52,203 nt of DNA from Spirochaetaceae bacterium (GCA_031277165.1 JAISLT010000035.1:1-52203); one strand, 5' to 3'. Shown: positions 15,087-24,589, numbered from the stretch's first letter. Made by a program: numbers and translations. The notes: a model not told the origin generated them from the sequence alone.

Positions 15087-15356
15087 ATGGCTTTAAACAA
15101 AGAAGATGTAACTTCCATTATTACAAAGTTCGGTAAAAATGAAAAAGATACCGGCAATTCGGAAGTTCAAATCGCCCTGCTAACTAAGCGAATCAGCCAG
15201 TTAACCGAGCATTGTAAACAATTTAAAAAGGATAAATCCGGGCAGCGGGGACTTTTAATCCTGGTGGGCCAGCGCCGGCGGATGCTTAAGTATCTGCAGC
15301 GGGTAAATCTGGAAAAATACCGGTCTTTAATTAAGGAATTGGGCTTACGTAAATGA
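15087..15356 (+). CDS. rpsO: 30S ribosomal protein S15
   Basis: From the ATG at 15087 the product is 89 residues, the standard S15 length. AAGGAG lies seven bases upstream; the longer TTG frame from 15045 is not needed. The family signature is plain: FGKNEKDTGNSEVQIALLTKRI, LTEHCKQFKKDKSGQRGLL and VGQRRRMLKYLQ. S15 is a primary binder of 16S rRNA helices 20-22. It overlaps pnp by four bases, as in many bacteria where rpsO-pnp is one unit. Confidence 0.98.
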   Translation: MALNKEDVTSIITKFGKNEKDTGNSEVQIALLTKRISQLTEHCKQFKKDKSGQRGLLILVGQRRRMLKYLQRVNLEKYRSLIKELGLRK

Positions 15357-17548
15357 TGCAAACCGTCACATACACCATAGCCGGCAAGGAGCTTATCCTT
15401 GAAACCGGCAGAATGGCAAAGCAGGCAAACGGATCTGTCTTTGCCCAATACGAAGGCTCCGCCGTTATTGCCACAGTCTGCGCCTCCTCCGAGTCGGTGG
15501 AGGGGCTGGACTATGTGCCCTTGACGGTGGATTACAACGAAAAGTACTATGCCGCGGGAAAGATCCCCGGGGGCTTTATCAAACGGGAGGGGCGGCCCAA
15601 GGACAAGGAAATCCTTGTTTCCCGGCTTATTGACAGGCCCATGCGCCCCCTCTTTGATAAAAGCTTTGGCCGGGAGATTCAGGTGGTACCTACCACTATT
15701 TCTGCGGATCAGACCAATCCGCCGGATATTCTGGCAATTATCGCATCCTCCGCGGCGGTTCATATTTCCGACATACCCTTTAACGGTCCCATCGCGGCGG
15801 TACGGATCTGCGCCCGCGATGGCGGCCTGATTGTCAATCCCAGCTATACCGACATAGAAAATTGCCAGTTGGAAATTGTGGTGGCCGGCACAAAGGACGG
15901 CATTACCATGGTGGAAGGCGGGGGCAGTGAAGTAAGCGAAGAACTTATGGTGCAGGCCCTGGAAAAGGCTCAACAGACGATCATAGAACTCTGTGCCCTG
16001 CAGGACAAACTGCGGGAACTGGCGGGTAAAGAAAAACTTCCCCTTACGCTGGATGCCCATACCCTTGAAAACAGGGACGCCATTTATAACGAAGCCTATC
16101 CCCTGCTGGAAGCGGCGTGTTTTGAACCCTCCAAAACGGAACGGTACAACGCGGTCCAGAAAATAAAGACCGCCCTGGAGACCCGGTACGCCCCCCAGTT
16201 GGAGGATAAGTTCCAAAAAAAGCTCTTTGACGGATTGTTTGAGACCATGCAGTACCAGATCCTCCGGTCTTCCATTCTGGACCGGGGAAAGCGGGTGGAT
16301 GGCCGGGGTACCGAAGATATACGGCCCATTACCTGCGAAATCGGCCTGCTTAAACGAACCCACGGTTCAGCCCTTTTTACCCGGGGCGAAACCCAGTCCT
16401 TGGCGGTAACCACCCTGGGGACGGTCTTTGACGAGCAGATCTTTGATGACATAGAGGGGGATAAGCGGGAGAATTTTATCCTCCATTACAATTTCCCCCC
16501 CTATTCGGTGGGAGAAGTGGGCCGGATGGGAACGGGCCGCCGGGAAATTGGTCACGGCAATCTGGCCCGCCGTTCCCTGGCGGCGATGGTTCCTTCAAAG
16601 GAGGAATTTCCCTATACCATCCGGATCGTTTCCGAAATTCTGGAATCCAACGGATCCTCCTCTATGGCCTCCGTATGCGGCGGAACCCTGTCGATGCTTG
16701 ATGCGGGGGTTCCCATGAAAAAACCCGTGGCGGGCATCGCCATGGGGCTTATAAGCGACGGGGACAGGTATGCGATCCTCTCCGATATTTTAGGGGAAGA
16801 GGATCATCTGGGGGACATGGACTTTAAGGTGGCCGGCACCGAAGAGGGCATCACCGGTTTCCAGATGGATATTAAAATTACCGGGGTTAGTGCGGAAATT
16901 ATGCAAAAAGCCCTGGCCCAGGCCAAGCGGGGGCGGCTCCATATTCTTTCTATTATGAATAAGACCATCAGCAAACCCGCCCTGGCCATTAGTGAATATG
17001 CCCCCAAGATCCTAAGCTTTAAGATCGAGGTCGATAAAATCGGCGCCCTTATTGGACCCGGGGGCAAGAACATCAAGGCCCTCTGTGAGCAGTATGGGGT
17101 TACGATCAACACGGAAAACGACGGCACCGTTACCATCTACGGCAAGAACGCCTCCAATGCCGAAGAAGCCAAGACCGCCGTTATGGGAATTGTGTCGGAT
17201 CCCGAAACCGGCCGGATCTATAACGGCGTGGTAAAACGGATCATGGAATTTGGGGCCTTTGTAGAAATTCTGCCGGGCAAGGAGGGACTGGTCCATATTT
17301 CCAAGCTTTCCAGACAGCGCATAGCTCAGGTAAGCGACGTCCTTACCGAGGGCCAGGAAATACCGGTAAAGCTCCTCGAGATCGACAAAATGGGGCGGCT
17401 TAATCTTTCGTATATAGACGCCGTGGATCCCGATGGCGCTCCCGCCGGCCCGGAAAGGAGCGGCAGCTTTGACCGGGGCGGTGGTCCGGACCGGAGCGGC
17501 GGCCCGGAAAGGGGCCGGCGGGAAGACCGGAGCCGCCGGCGGTTCTGA
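15353..17548 (+). CDS. pnp: Polyribonucleotide nucleotidyltransferase (PNPase)
   Basis: The product is 731 residues. PNPase degrades RNA phosphorolytically from the 3' end. Two RNase PH domains flank a helical domain. The second carries the conserved FTRGETQSL, GRREIGHGNLARR and GVPMKKPVAGIAMGL with DILGEEDHLGDMDFKVAGT. A KH domain (KIGALIGPGGKNIKALCE) and an S1 domain (GVVKRIMEFGAFVEILPGKEGLVHIS) follow. The last 35 or so residues are a Gly/Arg/Ser-rich tail (RSGGPERGRREDRSRRRF) that may add RNA binding. The start overlaps the rpsO stop. Confidence 0.97.
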   Translation: MMQTVTYTIAGKELILETGRMAKQANGSVFAQYEGSAVIATVCASSESVEGLDYVPLTVDYNEKYYAAGKIPGGFIKREGRPKDKEILVSRLIDRPMRPLFDKSFGREIQVVPTTISADQTNPPDILAIIASSAAVHISDIPFNGPIAAVRICARDGGLIVNPSYTDIENCQLEIVVAGTKDGITMVEGGGSEVSEELMVQALEKAQQTIIELCALQDKLRELAGKEKLPLTLDAHTLENRDAIYNEAYPLLEAACFEPSKTERYNAVQKIKTALETRYAPQLEDKFQKKLFDGLFETMQYQILRSSILDRGKRVDGRGTEDIRPITCEIGLLKRTHGSALFTRGETQSLAVTTLGTVFDEQIFDDIEGDKRENFILHYNFPPYSVGEVGRMGTGRREIGHGNLARRSLAAMVPSKEEFPYTIRIVSEILESNGSSSMASVCGGTLSMLDAGVPMKKPVAGIAMGLISDGDRYAILSDILGEEDHLGDMDFKVAGTEEGITGFQMDIKITGVSAEIMQKALAQAKRGRLHILSIMNKTISKPALAISEYAPKILSFKIEVDKIGALIGPGGKNIKALCEQYGVTINTENDGTVTIYGKNASNAEEAKTAVMGIVSDPETGRIYNGVVKRIMEFGAFVEILPGKEGLVHISKLSRQRIAQVSDVLTEGQEIPVKLLEIDKMGRLNLSYIDAVDPDGAPAGPERSGSFDRGGGPDRSGGPERGRREDRSRRRF

Positions 17549-17549
17549 C

Positions 17550-18020
17550 GTGGGGGAGAACAATCCCGGCGCGCCCCGTGTCCGGGTTTTTAGAAAAAAC
17601 CCCGGCGCCGTTTTACCCCGGTATGCCACCACGGGGGCCGCGGGGGCCGATGTGGAGGCCCGTATAAACTCGGCCCTAACCATAGCCCCCGGGTCCTGGG
17701 CAAAGGTTCCCACCGCCCTGGTGCTGGAAATACCCCCGGGGTGGGAAGCCCAGGTACGGCCCCGTTCAGGCCTGGCCCTGCGCCATGGCGTTACGGTGTT
17801 GAATGCCCCCGGCACCATAGACAGCGATTACCGGGGAGAGCTGGAGATCCTATTGGTAAATTTGGGCAGGGAACCCTATACCGTACACAGCGGCGACAGG
17901 ATCGCCCAGTTGGTATTTGCCCCCGCCCCCCAGGCGGAGATAGAATATACGGAAAGCCCTTCCTCCACCGGACGGGGATGGGGGGGATTTGGCTCCACGG
18001 GAATGTCCGGCGGAAATTAG
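17550..18020 (+). CDS. dut: dUTP diphosphatase
   Basis: From the GTG at 17550 the product is 156 residues, the normal trimeric dUTPase length. The longer frame from 17433 lies inside pnp. All five motifs are present: AGADVEAR, RPRSGLAL, GTIDSDYRGEL, GDRIAQLVF and the C-terminal arm STGRGWGGFGSTG. The enzyme hydrolyses dUTP to dUMP, keeping uracil out of DNA and feeding thymidylate synthesis. It begins one base after the pnp stop, and no strong ribosome site is seen, so coupling to pnp is likely. Confidence 0.93.
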   Translation: MGENNPGAPRVRVFRKNPGAVLPRYATTGAAGADVEARINSALTIAPGSWAKVPTALVLEIPPGWEAQVRPRSGLALRHGVTVLNAPGTIDSDYRGELEILLVNLGREPYTVHSGDRIAQLVFAPAPQAEIEYTESPSSTGRGWGGFGSTGMSGGN

Positions 18021-18030
18021 GCGGTCCAAA

Positions 18031-19329
18031 GTGACGGATCGTGGAACCGGCCCCGCAGCGGGAGTTTTGCCGGTCTTAACCGGATCAAGGACGATCTTTT
18101 TTTATATAACCCGGGAAATCTTTTTTGCATTTTTTGTGTGCTTTCTTTTTTTCTTTTTTGTTTTTTTTGTGAACCAGCTTTTACTTATGGCCCGGGAAAT
18201 TCTTTCCAAGCGGGTTCCCCTGCCCCAGGTGGCGCTTTTGCTCCTGTATTCCCTGCCTTCGGTAATTGCCATGGCTTCTCCCTTTGCCTGCCTTACCGGA
18301 ACCCTTATGACCATAGGCCGCTTAAATTCGGATAATGAAATTCTTGTGTTTCTTTCTTCGGGACTTTCCTACCGGGCTGTTTTTTTGCCCGCCCTGCTGG
18401 TGGGACTTCTTATTTCTTTGTTTTCGTTCTTTGCCAACGACATACTGCTTCCCGCGGGGACGGTACAGTTTTCCCGGCTTTACCGGCGTATCCTTATTTC
18501 ATCCCCCGCCCTGGAATTGGAGACCAATTCGGTCAAACGGTTTAAAGATTCGGTGATAATCACCGGCCAGGTGGAAGCTTACACCATCCACGATATCCTT
18601 ATTATCGACAGGACCAGGGACGGGGAACGGCGGATTATCAGCGCCCGGGAAGCGGCCTTGGAAGATCTGGGGGATGGCCGCTTAAGTATTAACCTTACCG
18701 GGGCCTTTGTCCAATCGGGAAAGGAAAATCTTAAAAAAGATTACGACTATGCCCTGGCAGAAACCCTTTCGTACCGGATCTCCCAGGAGGACATGATGGA
18801 CACCGTTTATGTGGTGGGGCCCAGGGAAATGAGCTCGGTGGATGTAAAGAAAGAGATAGGCAAAAAAGAAAAAACCCTCTTTGACAATTTGGAAAACCAC
18901 TATCGAAAACTTGCCGAAGACGCCCTGGTTTTAGAGAAGGCCCTTAGAGAGGGAAACTCCGCCCCTAACCGGTTAGATTCGCTGGTTCTGGATTGGAAGA
19001 ATGCGGTAAAAACCGCCCAGGACATGCGGCAGGACAGGAGCCTTTCAATCTTTCGGCTTGAATATTACAAAAAATTTGCCATTCCCTTTGGGGGAATTTC
19101 CTTTACCCTGGCGGCGGTATCCATAGGACTTATGGCCCGCAAAAGCGGCCAAACCGTGGGATTTATCGCCGGGATATGCATCGCCGCCCTTTACTGGGCC
19201 CTGCTCCTTATCGGCCAGGCCCTTGGTACCAAACTGGATTTTTCTCCCTTTTGGTCCATGTGGTTTCCCAACATACTGTCCATCAGCCTGGGACTGGGCC
19301 TAAGCGCCGCCAGGATTTCCGCCAAATGA
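18031..19329 (+). CDS. LptF/LptG (YjgP/YjgQ) family permease, first copy
   Basis: The product is 432 residues from the GTG at 18031; the longest frame starts inside dut. The N-terminal helix is extremely Phe-rich (IFFAFFVCFLFFFFVFFVNQ). The family pattern follows: VPLPQVALLLLYSLPSVIAMASPFACLTGTLM, a periplasmic beta-jellyroll, and three C-terminal helices from PFGGISFTLAAVSIGLMARKSG. In Gram-negative bacteria these proteins extract LPS from the inner membrane with the LptB ATPase. Its partner copy follows with a four-base overlap (ATGA). Which of the two is LptF cannot be decided here. Many treponemes lack classical LPS, so the cargo may be another glycolipid (inference). Confidence 0.85.
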   Translation: MTDRGTGPAAGVLPVLTGSRTIFFYITREIFFAFFVCFLFFFFVFFVNQLLLMAREILSKRVPLPQVALLLLYSLPSVIAMASPFACLTGTLMTIGRLNSDNEILVFLSSGLSYRAVFLPALLVGLLISLFSFFANDILLPAGTVQFSRLYRRILISSPALELETNSVKRFKDSVIITGQVEAYTIHDILIIDRTRDGERRIISAREAALEDLGDGRLSINLTGAFVQSGKENLKKDYDYALAETLSYRISQEDMMDTVYVVGPREMSSVDVKKEIGKKEKTLFDNLENHYRKLAEDALVLEKALREGNSAPNRLDSLVLDWKNAVKTAQDMRQDRSLSIFRLEYYKKFAIPFGGISFTLAAVSIGLMARKSGQTVGFIAGICIAALYWALLLIGQALGTKLDFSPFWSMWFPNILSISLGLGLSAARISAK

Positions 19330-20387
19330 CCCTGGACCGGTATCTTTTAAAACAGTTTTTTCCAGTGCTTCTTTCTTCCCTGGCTCTTTTTATGATGCTG
19401 GTTTCTTTAATCGATCTTTTTGTCTACCTGGTCCGTTACCTTAATGCGGATGCGGCGGTGAAGGATATCCTTAGGGTTTCCCTCTATTATATGCCTAAAA
19501 GCTTTAGCTATGCCCTGCCGGTTTCCCTGCTCTTTGCCTCCGCCTATACCCTGGGGGACCTAAGCGCAAAGAACGAATTAACCACCCTGCTTGGCTCGGG
19601 CATGCCCTTTTGGCGCCTTTGCCGTTCCTTAATTCTGCTGGGAATTGCCGCATCGGTTTTTGCGTTTTTTTTTGACGATCTGGCGGTGGTTCCTGCCCTG
19701 CGGAATAAAAATCAACTAAGCCGGGAACTGCTGCACACCAATACGGAAAATCTTTCCAACATTGTGCTAAAGTTGAACGAAGGCAGGATCATCTACTCGG
19801 TGGATTATTACAACGGTGCCGACCAGACCCTTAACGGCCTTACGATCATCGAACTGGATACTGCCAAGCGCATCGTTTCCATAGTGTATGCCCCCCAGGC
19901 GGCCTGGACGGGAACTTTTTGGTCCCTTTCCAATCCCTTAATTTACCGGTGGAAAGAGGGTTTTTTTAAACCCCAGGAATACGGGGAAACAGAAACCTAC
20001 ACCGAAGATCCCCAGACCTTTGTAAGAAGCTCCGTATCCACGGCGGATCTGCGGGCCGCCGATGTTCTTCTGTTGATCCGGGATCTAAAACGGGCCGGCC
20101 TTCCGTCTGCTTCTGCCATGGCGGATTATCACCATCGCTTTTCTTTTTCTGCCGTACCCTTTGTGGTCATCTTTCTTTCCCTTACTATGAGTACCCGGTT
20201 TAAACAGAACATCCTTCTGTTAAGCCTTTTGGGAAGCCTGGGAACCGCGGTAATATACTATGTGATCGAGATGATCAGCATGATGAGCGCCCGGGTGGGG
20301 CTTTTACCGCCCTTCTTAGGGGCCTGGATCCCGGTCTTTGTCTGTACCGCGGCGGGTGTGCTTCTATTGTGGTATTCCCGGACATGA
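19326..20387 (+). CDS. LptF/LptG (YjgP/YjgQ) family permease, second copy
   Basis: From the ATG at 19326 the product is 353 residues, a normal length for the family. It begins MTLDRYLLKQFFPVLLSSLA, typical of the first LptF/G helix. YYMPKSFSYALPVSLLFASAYTLGDLS then gives the second and third helices. A jellyroll region (NIVLKLNEGRIIYSVDYYNG) and three C-terminal helices follow (FSFSAVPFVVIFLSLTMSTR). The ATG overlaps the stop of the first copy. The pair forms the two-permease core of a lipid exporter. No lptB or lptC is in the window. Confidence 0.85.
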   Translation: MTLDRYLLKQFFPVLLSSLALFMMLVSLIDLFVYLVRYLNADAAVKDILRVSLYYMPKSFSYALPVSLLFASAYTLGDLSAKNELTTLLGSGMPFWRLCRSLILLGIAASVFAFFFDDLAVVPALRNKNQLSRELLHTNTENLSNIVLKLNEGRIIYSVDYYNGADQTLNGLTIIELDTAKRIVSIVYAPQAAWTGTFWSLSNPLIYRWKEGFFKPQEYGETETYTEDPQTFVRSSVSTADLRAADVLLLIRDLKRAGLPSASAMADYHHRFSFSAVPFVVIFLSLTMSTRFKQNILLLSLLGSLGTAVIYYVIEMISMMSARVGLLPPFLGAWIPVFVCTAAGVLLLWYSRT

Positions 20388-21517
20388 GGGGTATTTTTTC
20401 TATTACCCGCAGGGATAACCGGGCCCGGTGCGGAATTATAAACCTTCCCCAGGGGCCGGTGGAAACCCCGGTCTTTATGCCCGTGGGCACCAATGGAACG
20501 GTCAAGGCCCTGAGCAACGAAGACCTGGAAGAAATAGGTTTTTCCATTATCCTGGCAAACACCTACCATCTGTACCTTAGGCCGGGGACGGAGATTATCC
20601 GCCGCGCCGGGGGACTGCGGAATTTTACCCGGTGGAAGGGAAATTATTTAACCGACTCCGGGGGTTTCCAGATCTTCTCCCTGGCGCCGTTTCGTAAAAT
20701 AAGCGGCGACGGGGTACAATTCCGGTCCCACATCGACGGCTCCAGCCATGTCCTAAGCCCCGAAAAGGTGGTGGACATCCAGGTAATTTTGGGCAGCGAC
20801 ATCCAAATGCCCCTGGATCTTTGTACCCCCTGGGGAATCCGCCGGGAAGAGGCAAAAAAGGCCCTGGACCTAACCGGGCAGTGGCTTGTCCGGGCCCATG
20901 CCGCATGGACCGCCGCGGCGGAACAAGGTTACGGGGGGGCGCTTTTTTCGATAGTCCAGGGGAATTTTTTTAAGGATCTCCGGCGGGAAAGCGTGGAGCG
21001 GACCCTGGCGGCGGAGACCCCCGGCATAGCCATAGGGGGCCTTTCCGTGGGGGAACCGGAAGATATATTCCGGGAATATCTTGGGTTTACCGCATCCCTG
21101 CTTCCGGAAGAAAAACCCCGGTATGTCATGGGCATAGGCAGTCCCGAATATATCCTGTGGGCCATAGAGGAGGGAATAGACATGTTTGACTGTGTACTGC
21201 CCACCAGGACGGGCAGAAACGGCCATGTCTTTACCCGCGACGGCCCCCTGGTATTAAAAAAGGCCGGCCATGCCCTTAGTTTTCGCCCCATCGATGAATC
21301 CTGTACCTGCCGGGTCTGCAGGACCTACAGCAGGGCCTACCTGCGGCATCTTTTTAAAACCAGGGAGATCCTTTGTTCTATCCTGGCCAGCTATCATAAT
21401 TTGTTCTTTCTTAACCAGCTTGTGCTTGATTCCCGAAGGGCAATCGGCGAAAATAGATTTAAAGAATTTAAAGAAAATTTTTTATACCGTTACCATAACG
21501 GGGGAGGAGAGGGATGA
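20384..21517 (+). CDS. tgt: Queuine tRNA-ribosyltransferase
   Basis: The product is 377 residues from the ATG at 20384, which overlaps the preceding stop (ATGA). A GTG at 20369 is an alternative. Tgt exchanges guanine 34 for the queuosine precursor in the GUN anticodons. Visible motifs are NTYHLYLRPG, LTDSGGFQIFSL with the active-site aspartate, SIVQGNFFKDLR, IAIGGLSVGEP, the nucleophile region MFDCVLPTRTGRNGHVFT and the zinc site CTCRVCRTYSRAYLRHL with a later H. The usual MAFDEC is MPLDLC here, a small deviation in the substrate pocket. It overlaps the HEAT gene by four bases. Confidence 0.95.
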   Translation: MRGIFSITRRDNRARCGIINLPQGPVETPVFMPVGTNGTVKALSNEDLEEIGFSIILANTYHLYLRPGTEIIRRAGGLRNFTRWKGNYLTDSGGFQIFSLAPFRKISGDGVQFRSHIDGSSHVLSPEKVVDIQVILGSDIQMPLDLCTPWGIRREEAKKALDLTGQWLVRAHAAWTAAAEQGYGGALFSIVQGNFFKDLRRESVERTLAAETPGIAIGGLSVGEPEDIFREYLGFTASLLPEEKPRYVMGIGSPEYILWAIEEGIDMFDCVLPTRTGRNGHVFTRDGPLVLKKAGHALSFRPIDESCTCRVCRTYSRAYLRHLFKTREILCSILASYHNLFFLNQLVLDSRRAIGENRFKEFKENFLYRYHNGGGEG

Positions 21518-23016
21518 TCAGGGGCGCCGCTTTATTTTGCTCCGTACTTATTGTTACCGGTCTTTTTGCCCAGGAAGTGCAGGATCTTCCCCCCCAGGAA
21601 CCGGAACTTCCCGCCGGGGCCCCTTCCCTTAGTTCCCAGGACGAACAGCGGCTGGCGGTAATCCGCTACGGCACCGATACGGAAATAGCCAATCTTATAA
21701 AAACCCTGCGGAGCGAACAAACCGGGGGCGCCGCGGAGGAACATCCCCTGGATTCGGAACTGTTTGCCCTGGCGGAAAAATCAAAAAACCGGGCGATCCT
21801 AACCGGCATATTCACCTACTACGGGGACCGGGAAAAGGCGGGGCTTGAGGATAAGGCCCTTAGGGTAATCGACGACAGGGATTATGAAGCGGCGGAAACG
21901 GTAAACGCCGCCATTGAGTATTTAGGTAAAATCCAGGCCGCCGGGGTAAACGCCGCCTTAATAAGCATCCTGGACGGGGAAGAGGGCCGTTTTTTATCCG
22001 GCGCCATCCGGGCCCTGGGAAAAACCGCGGCAAAATACGATGCCGGAAAAACCGCGGAATATTTAATCGATTACTATACAAACCGTGATCCCGGGGATGA
22101 AAACCGGCGGCTTATTATTTCCGCGGTGGGGGAAACAAAGGCAAAAGAGGGGACTTCCTTTCTGGTTTCTATTGTGGAAAACGAAGAAGAGCGGGTGCCG
22201 CTTCGTATCGCGGCCCTGGAGGGGCTTTCAAAGATCGCCGATCCCGGGGGGCTCCCGGCCATTGTGGGGGCCGTTTCTTCCAAGGATCCCAATGTCCGTT
22301 CTGCGGCGGTGGGGGCCCTGGGTCCCTTTGAGGGTGAACAGGCGGAGGACGCCATCATGGATTCCTTCCGCGATTCCTACTATCGAACCCGCATAGCCGC
22401 GGCAAAGGCCGCGGGGGAACGGAAACTTGCCAGGGCGGTGCCCTTTCTTCGTTTTCGCGCCGAAAACGACGATGTCCCCGCGGTCCGGGACGAGGCCGTA
22501 AAATCCATAGCCCTAATCGGCGGGGACGATGCGGACGCCATCCTGTGGGGACTTTTTTCCGAAAGAAAAAACAACGACCGGATCCGGATTAACGCGGGGG
22601 AGATGCTTCTAACTAAGGGTTCCCGGGATTATGCCCAGGAAGTAATTGTTGAACTGGACGAGGCAAAGGCAAAAAACCAGACAAACCTGTACGCCGGTCT
22701 TTTACGGATCCTGGGATCCGCCAAGTCCGATACCCTGGAAGACCTGGCCCGCCGCTTTTTTGCCCTGGGGGGGGTGGTAGAAAAATCCTACGCCATTGAC
22801 ATCTGTGCCAACAACAATTTCCGGAACCTTGCCGGGGAATTACGCCAACTCTCGGATCCTAAAAACGGAAGCCTTTCCCGAAAATCCCTGGCGCTCCTGG
22901 AAGAATGGGGACTCTCCGCGGAGGCTTCCCCGGAACCCGCCGCGGAAGAACCTATTCCTGAGGAACCGGAGGCGCCGAGGGAACCGATATTGAATGAAGC
23001 AGCTGATTCAGAATAA
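21514..23016 (+). CDS. Exported HEAT-repeat protein
   Basis: The product is 500 residues. It has an N-terminal signal peptide (AALFCSVLIVTGLFAQ) with likely cleavage near residue 20. An acidic Pro-rich linker and many HEAT/ARM-like repeats follow (VRSAAVGALGPFEGEQAEDAI, TRIAAAKAAGERKLARAVPFL, VRDEAVKSIALIGGDDADAIL). The C-terminus is Glu/Pro-rich. It is probably a periplasmic scaffold; the ligand is unknown. The start overlaps the tgt stop by four bases. The 3' end overlaps the convergent vWA gene by 65 bases. Confidence 0.8.
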   Translation: MIRGAALFCSVLIVTGLFAQEVQDLPPQEPELPAGAPSLSSQDEQRLAVIRYGTDTEIANLIKTLRSEQTGGAAEEHPLDSELFALAEKSKNRAILTGIFTYYGDREKAGLEDKALRVIDDRDYEAAETVNAAIEYLGKIQAAGVNAALISILDGEEGRFLSGAIRALGKTAAKYDAGKTAEYLIDYYTNRDPGDENRRLIISAVGETKAKEGTSFLVSIVENEEERVPLRIAALEGLSKIADPGGLPAIVGAVSSKDPNVRSAAVGALGPFEGEQAEDAIMDSFRDSYYRTRIAAAKAAGERKLARAVPFLRFRAENDDVPAVRDEAVKSIALIGGDDADAILWGLFSERKNNDRIRINAGEMLLTKGSRDYAQEVIVELDEAKAKNQTNLYAGLLRILGSAKSDTLEDLARRFFALGGVVEKSYAIDICANNNFRNLAGELRQLSDPKNGSLSRKSLALLEEWGLSAEASPEPAAEEPIPEEPEAPREPILNEAADSE

Positions 23017-24565
23017 TCAGCGGATCCTTGTACTGCTCAAAATGAAAGAAAATCTCGTAGTTTTTATCCGAAAGGATCCTGATTGTCTTTCCCAGACATT
23101 CATGTACCGGGGTGGAACCAATATCGGGAAAATACTTAGGCCGCAGGGGAGTAAAGGTACAATTATTTCCGTCAAAATAAAGCCGTCCGATTCTGGGTGG
23201 TATGGATACCAGGAAGATAAGAAAATCCGAATTTCCCCCGCCCACGGTATAGGTGTTTCCCTTTTTTAGGGCATGTACATTTCTCCGTCCTATGGCGGTA
23301 TTTTGTTCCTCCACAAAGATAGTAAGCATCGGCGGGTTGGTTAAAATTTGGGCTGCATCGTCCCTAAAATGATGGTACCGGCGGTGGGGGCCCTTAAGGG
23401 AGGCCGCCGCCTGCTGGCTGGCGAATCTGTTAAGAAGTTCCGCATTCTTAGCCGCCGTATCGTCGGTTGAACCGGCGGAGGCAATTACCTTATTGGGGGA
23501 TGACTGAAGGTTCCGGGCGATCACAATAATAATAAGGGCCAGCACAAGGAGCAGGAACAGTCCCCCGGCAATTAGGAGGGGCAGAGAAAGGGATCTGATA
23601 AAGGGGCCTATCCCGCCGGAGGCCGCATCTCCGGTGTTCTCCGTGCCGGCCGGGCTGTCGGTTCCGCCGGGGTTTGTCAAGCCGGTTCCTCCCTCCGCAC
23701 CGGGAACTGCGGCCTCCTCCGGATAAGGCGCCGCCTGTGATCCGGGGGAATTTCCGGTTCCGGGGTTTCCCGCCGCGATGGGAATTCCGCCGCCGCTTCC
23801 CGTTCCTCCGGCAGTTCCCGGTCCTCCGGCGGACACGGCCCTTCCGCCGGGAACCGGTTCTTCACCGGGTCTTGCCGCTCCACCGGGTCCCGTGACGGTT
23901 CCTCCGGCGGCTTCGGTCCTGCCGCCGGTCTCTGTTCCTCCGCCGGCGCTTACGGTGGGACCGGCGGTTCTTCCCCCGGGGGAAGAACCGCCCCCGGAGT
24001 TTTCGCCGCTGACTGGGGAACCGGAGGGGCCGGCCCCCAGGGTCTCGCCGGAGCTTCCCTTTCCGGGCGCCGCCGCAATGCCGCCGGAAGCCTTAAGGGA
24101 GAACAGTTCTGCCCCCCCCGAGCGGAACCGGTCTGCCATGGCATTTACGGCGCCACCGGCATCCTTGCTGCTCATAAAAAACACCACCTTGGGCCGGCCC
24201 GCCGGGAGGGTCCGCAGGTACTGTTCCGCAAACTGCAGGGCCGCCTCCGGGTTCGAGGTATTTTCCAGCGGATAGAGCAGCCATATTCTGCTGCTGACAT
24301 TTTCTATATCCCCCAGTCCAAGCACGGGCCGGGAAATTTCAACCCGGGGTTTTGTTCCAAAGGAAATTAGGTGGAAGGTGTCGGAAAAATGTACGTTTTC
24401 CGCCAGAAAGGGACCGGTAAGGTATGTCCCCGCTTCGTGATAATGGGGCAGCATACTTACGGAGGTGTCGACAATAAGTATCACATCCTTTTGCTGCTGG
24501 CCGGAAAGGACCAGGGCGCCCCATAAAAGTAACAATCCGCCGGCGGCGATCTTTTTCAAATTCAT
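22952..24565 (-). CDS. Exported vWA protein with long Gly/Pro linker, TM helix and FHA-like C-terminus
   Basis: From the ATG at 24565 (AGGA eight bases upstream) the product is 537 residues. A signal peptide (KKIAAGGLLLLWGALVLSGQ) precedes a von Willebrand A domain with a MIDAS motif DTSVSM (start of VILIVDTSVSM) and VVFFMSSKDAGG. Residues of about 165-310 are a low-complexity Gly/Ser/Thr/Pro/Ala-rich linker. A membrane helix (LLIAGGLFLLLVLALIIIVI) follows. The C-terminal domain (TIFVEEQNTAIGRRNVHALK, TYTVGGGNSDFLIFL, IGRLYFDGNNCTFTPL) looks like an FHA-type beta sandwich in the cytoplasm. This layout suggests signalling from an envelope-exposed adhesion domain to the cytoplasm (inference). 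A dispersed hairpin lies just upstream. Confidence 0.78.
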   Translation of the reverse strand: MNLKKIAAGGLLLLWGALVLSGQQQKDVILIVDTSVSMLPHYHEAGTYLTGPFLAENVHFSDTFHLISFGTKPRVEISRPVLGLGDIENVSSRIWLLYPLENTSNPEAALQFAEQYLRTLPAGRPKVVFFMSSKDAGGAVNAMADRFRSGGAELFSLKASGGIAAAPGKGSSGETLGAGPSGSPVSGENSGGGSSPGGRTAGPTVSAGGGTETGGRTEAAGGTVTGPGGAARPGEEPVPGGRAVSAGGPGTAGGTGSGGGIPIAAGNPGTGNSPGSQAAPYPEEAAVPGAEGGTGLTNPGGTDSPAGTENTGDAASGGIGPFIRSLSLPLLIAGGLFLLLVLALIIIVIARNLQSSPNKVIASAGSTDDTAAKNAELLNRFASQQAAASLKGPHRRYHHFRDDAAQILTNPPMLTIFVEEQNTAIGRRNVHALKKGNTYTVGGGNSDFLIFLVSIPPRIGRLYFDGNNCTFTPLRPKYFPDIGSTPVHECLGKTIRILSDKNYEIFFHFEQYKDPLIILNQLLHSISVPSAPPVPQE

Positions 24566-24589
24566 GCGTAACATCCTACATCTAAGCTG

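Noticed and set aside
15167-16363. 398-residue frame antisense to rpsO and pnp
   Set aside because: It is a codon-bias shadow of two certain genes and has no start signals or domain.
17012-17818. 268-residue frame antisense to pnp and dut
   Set aside because: It is a shadow frame rich in Ala, Arg and Pro, as expected opposite GC-rich genes.
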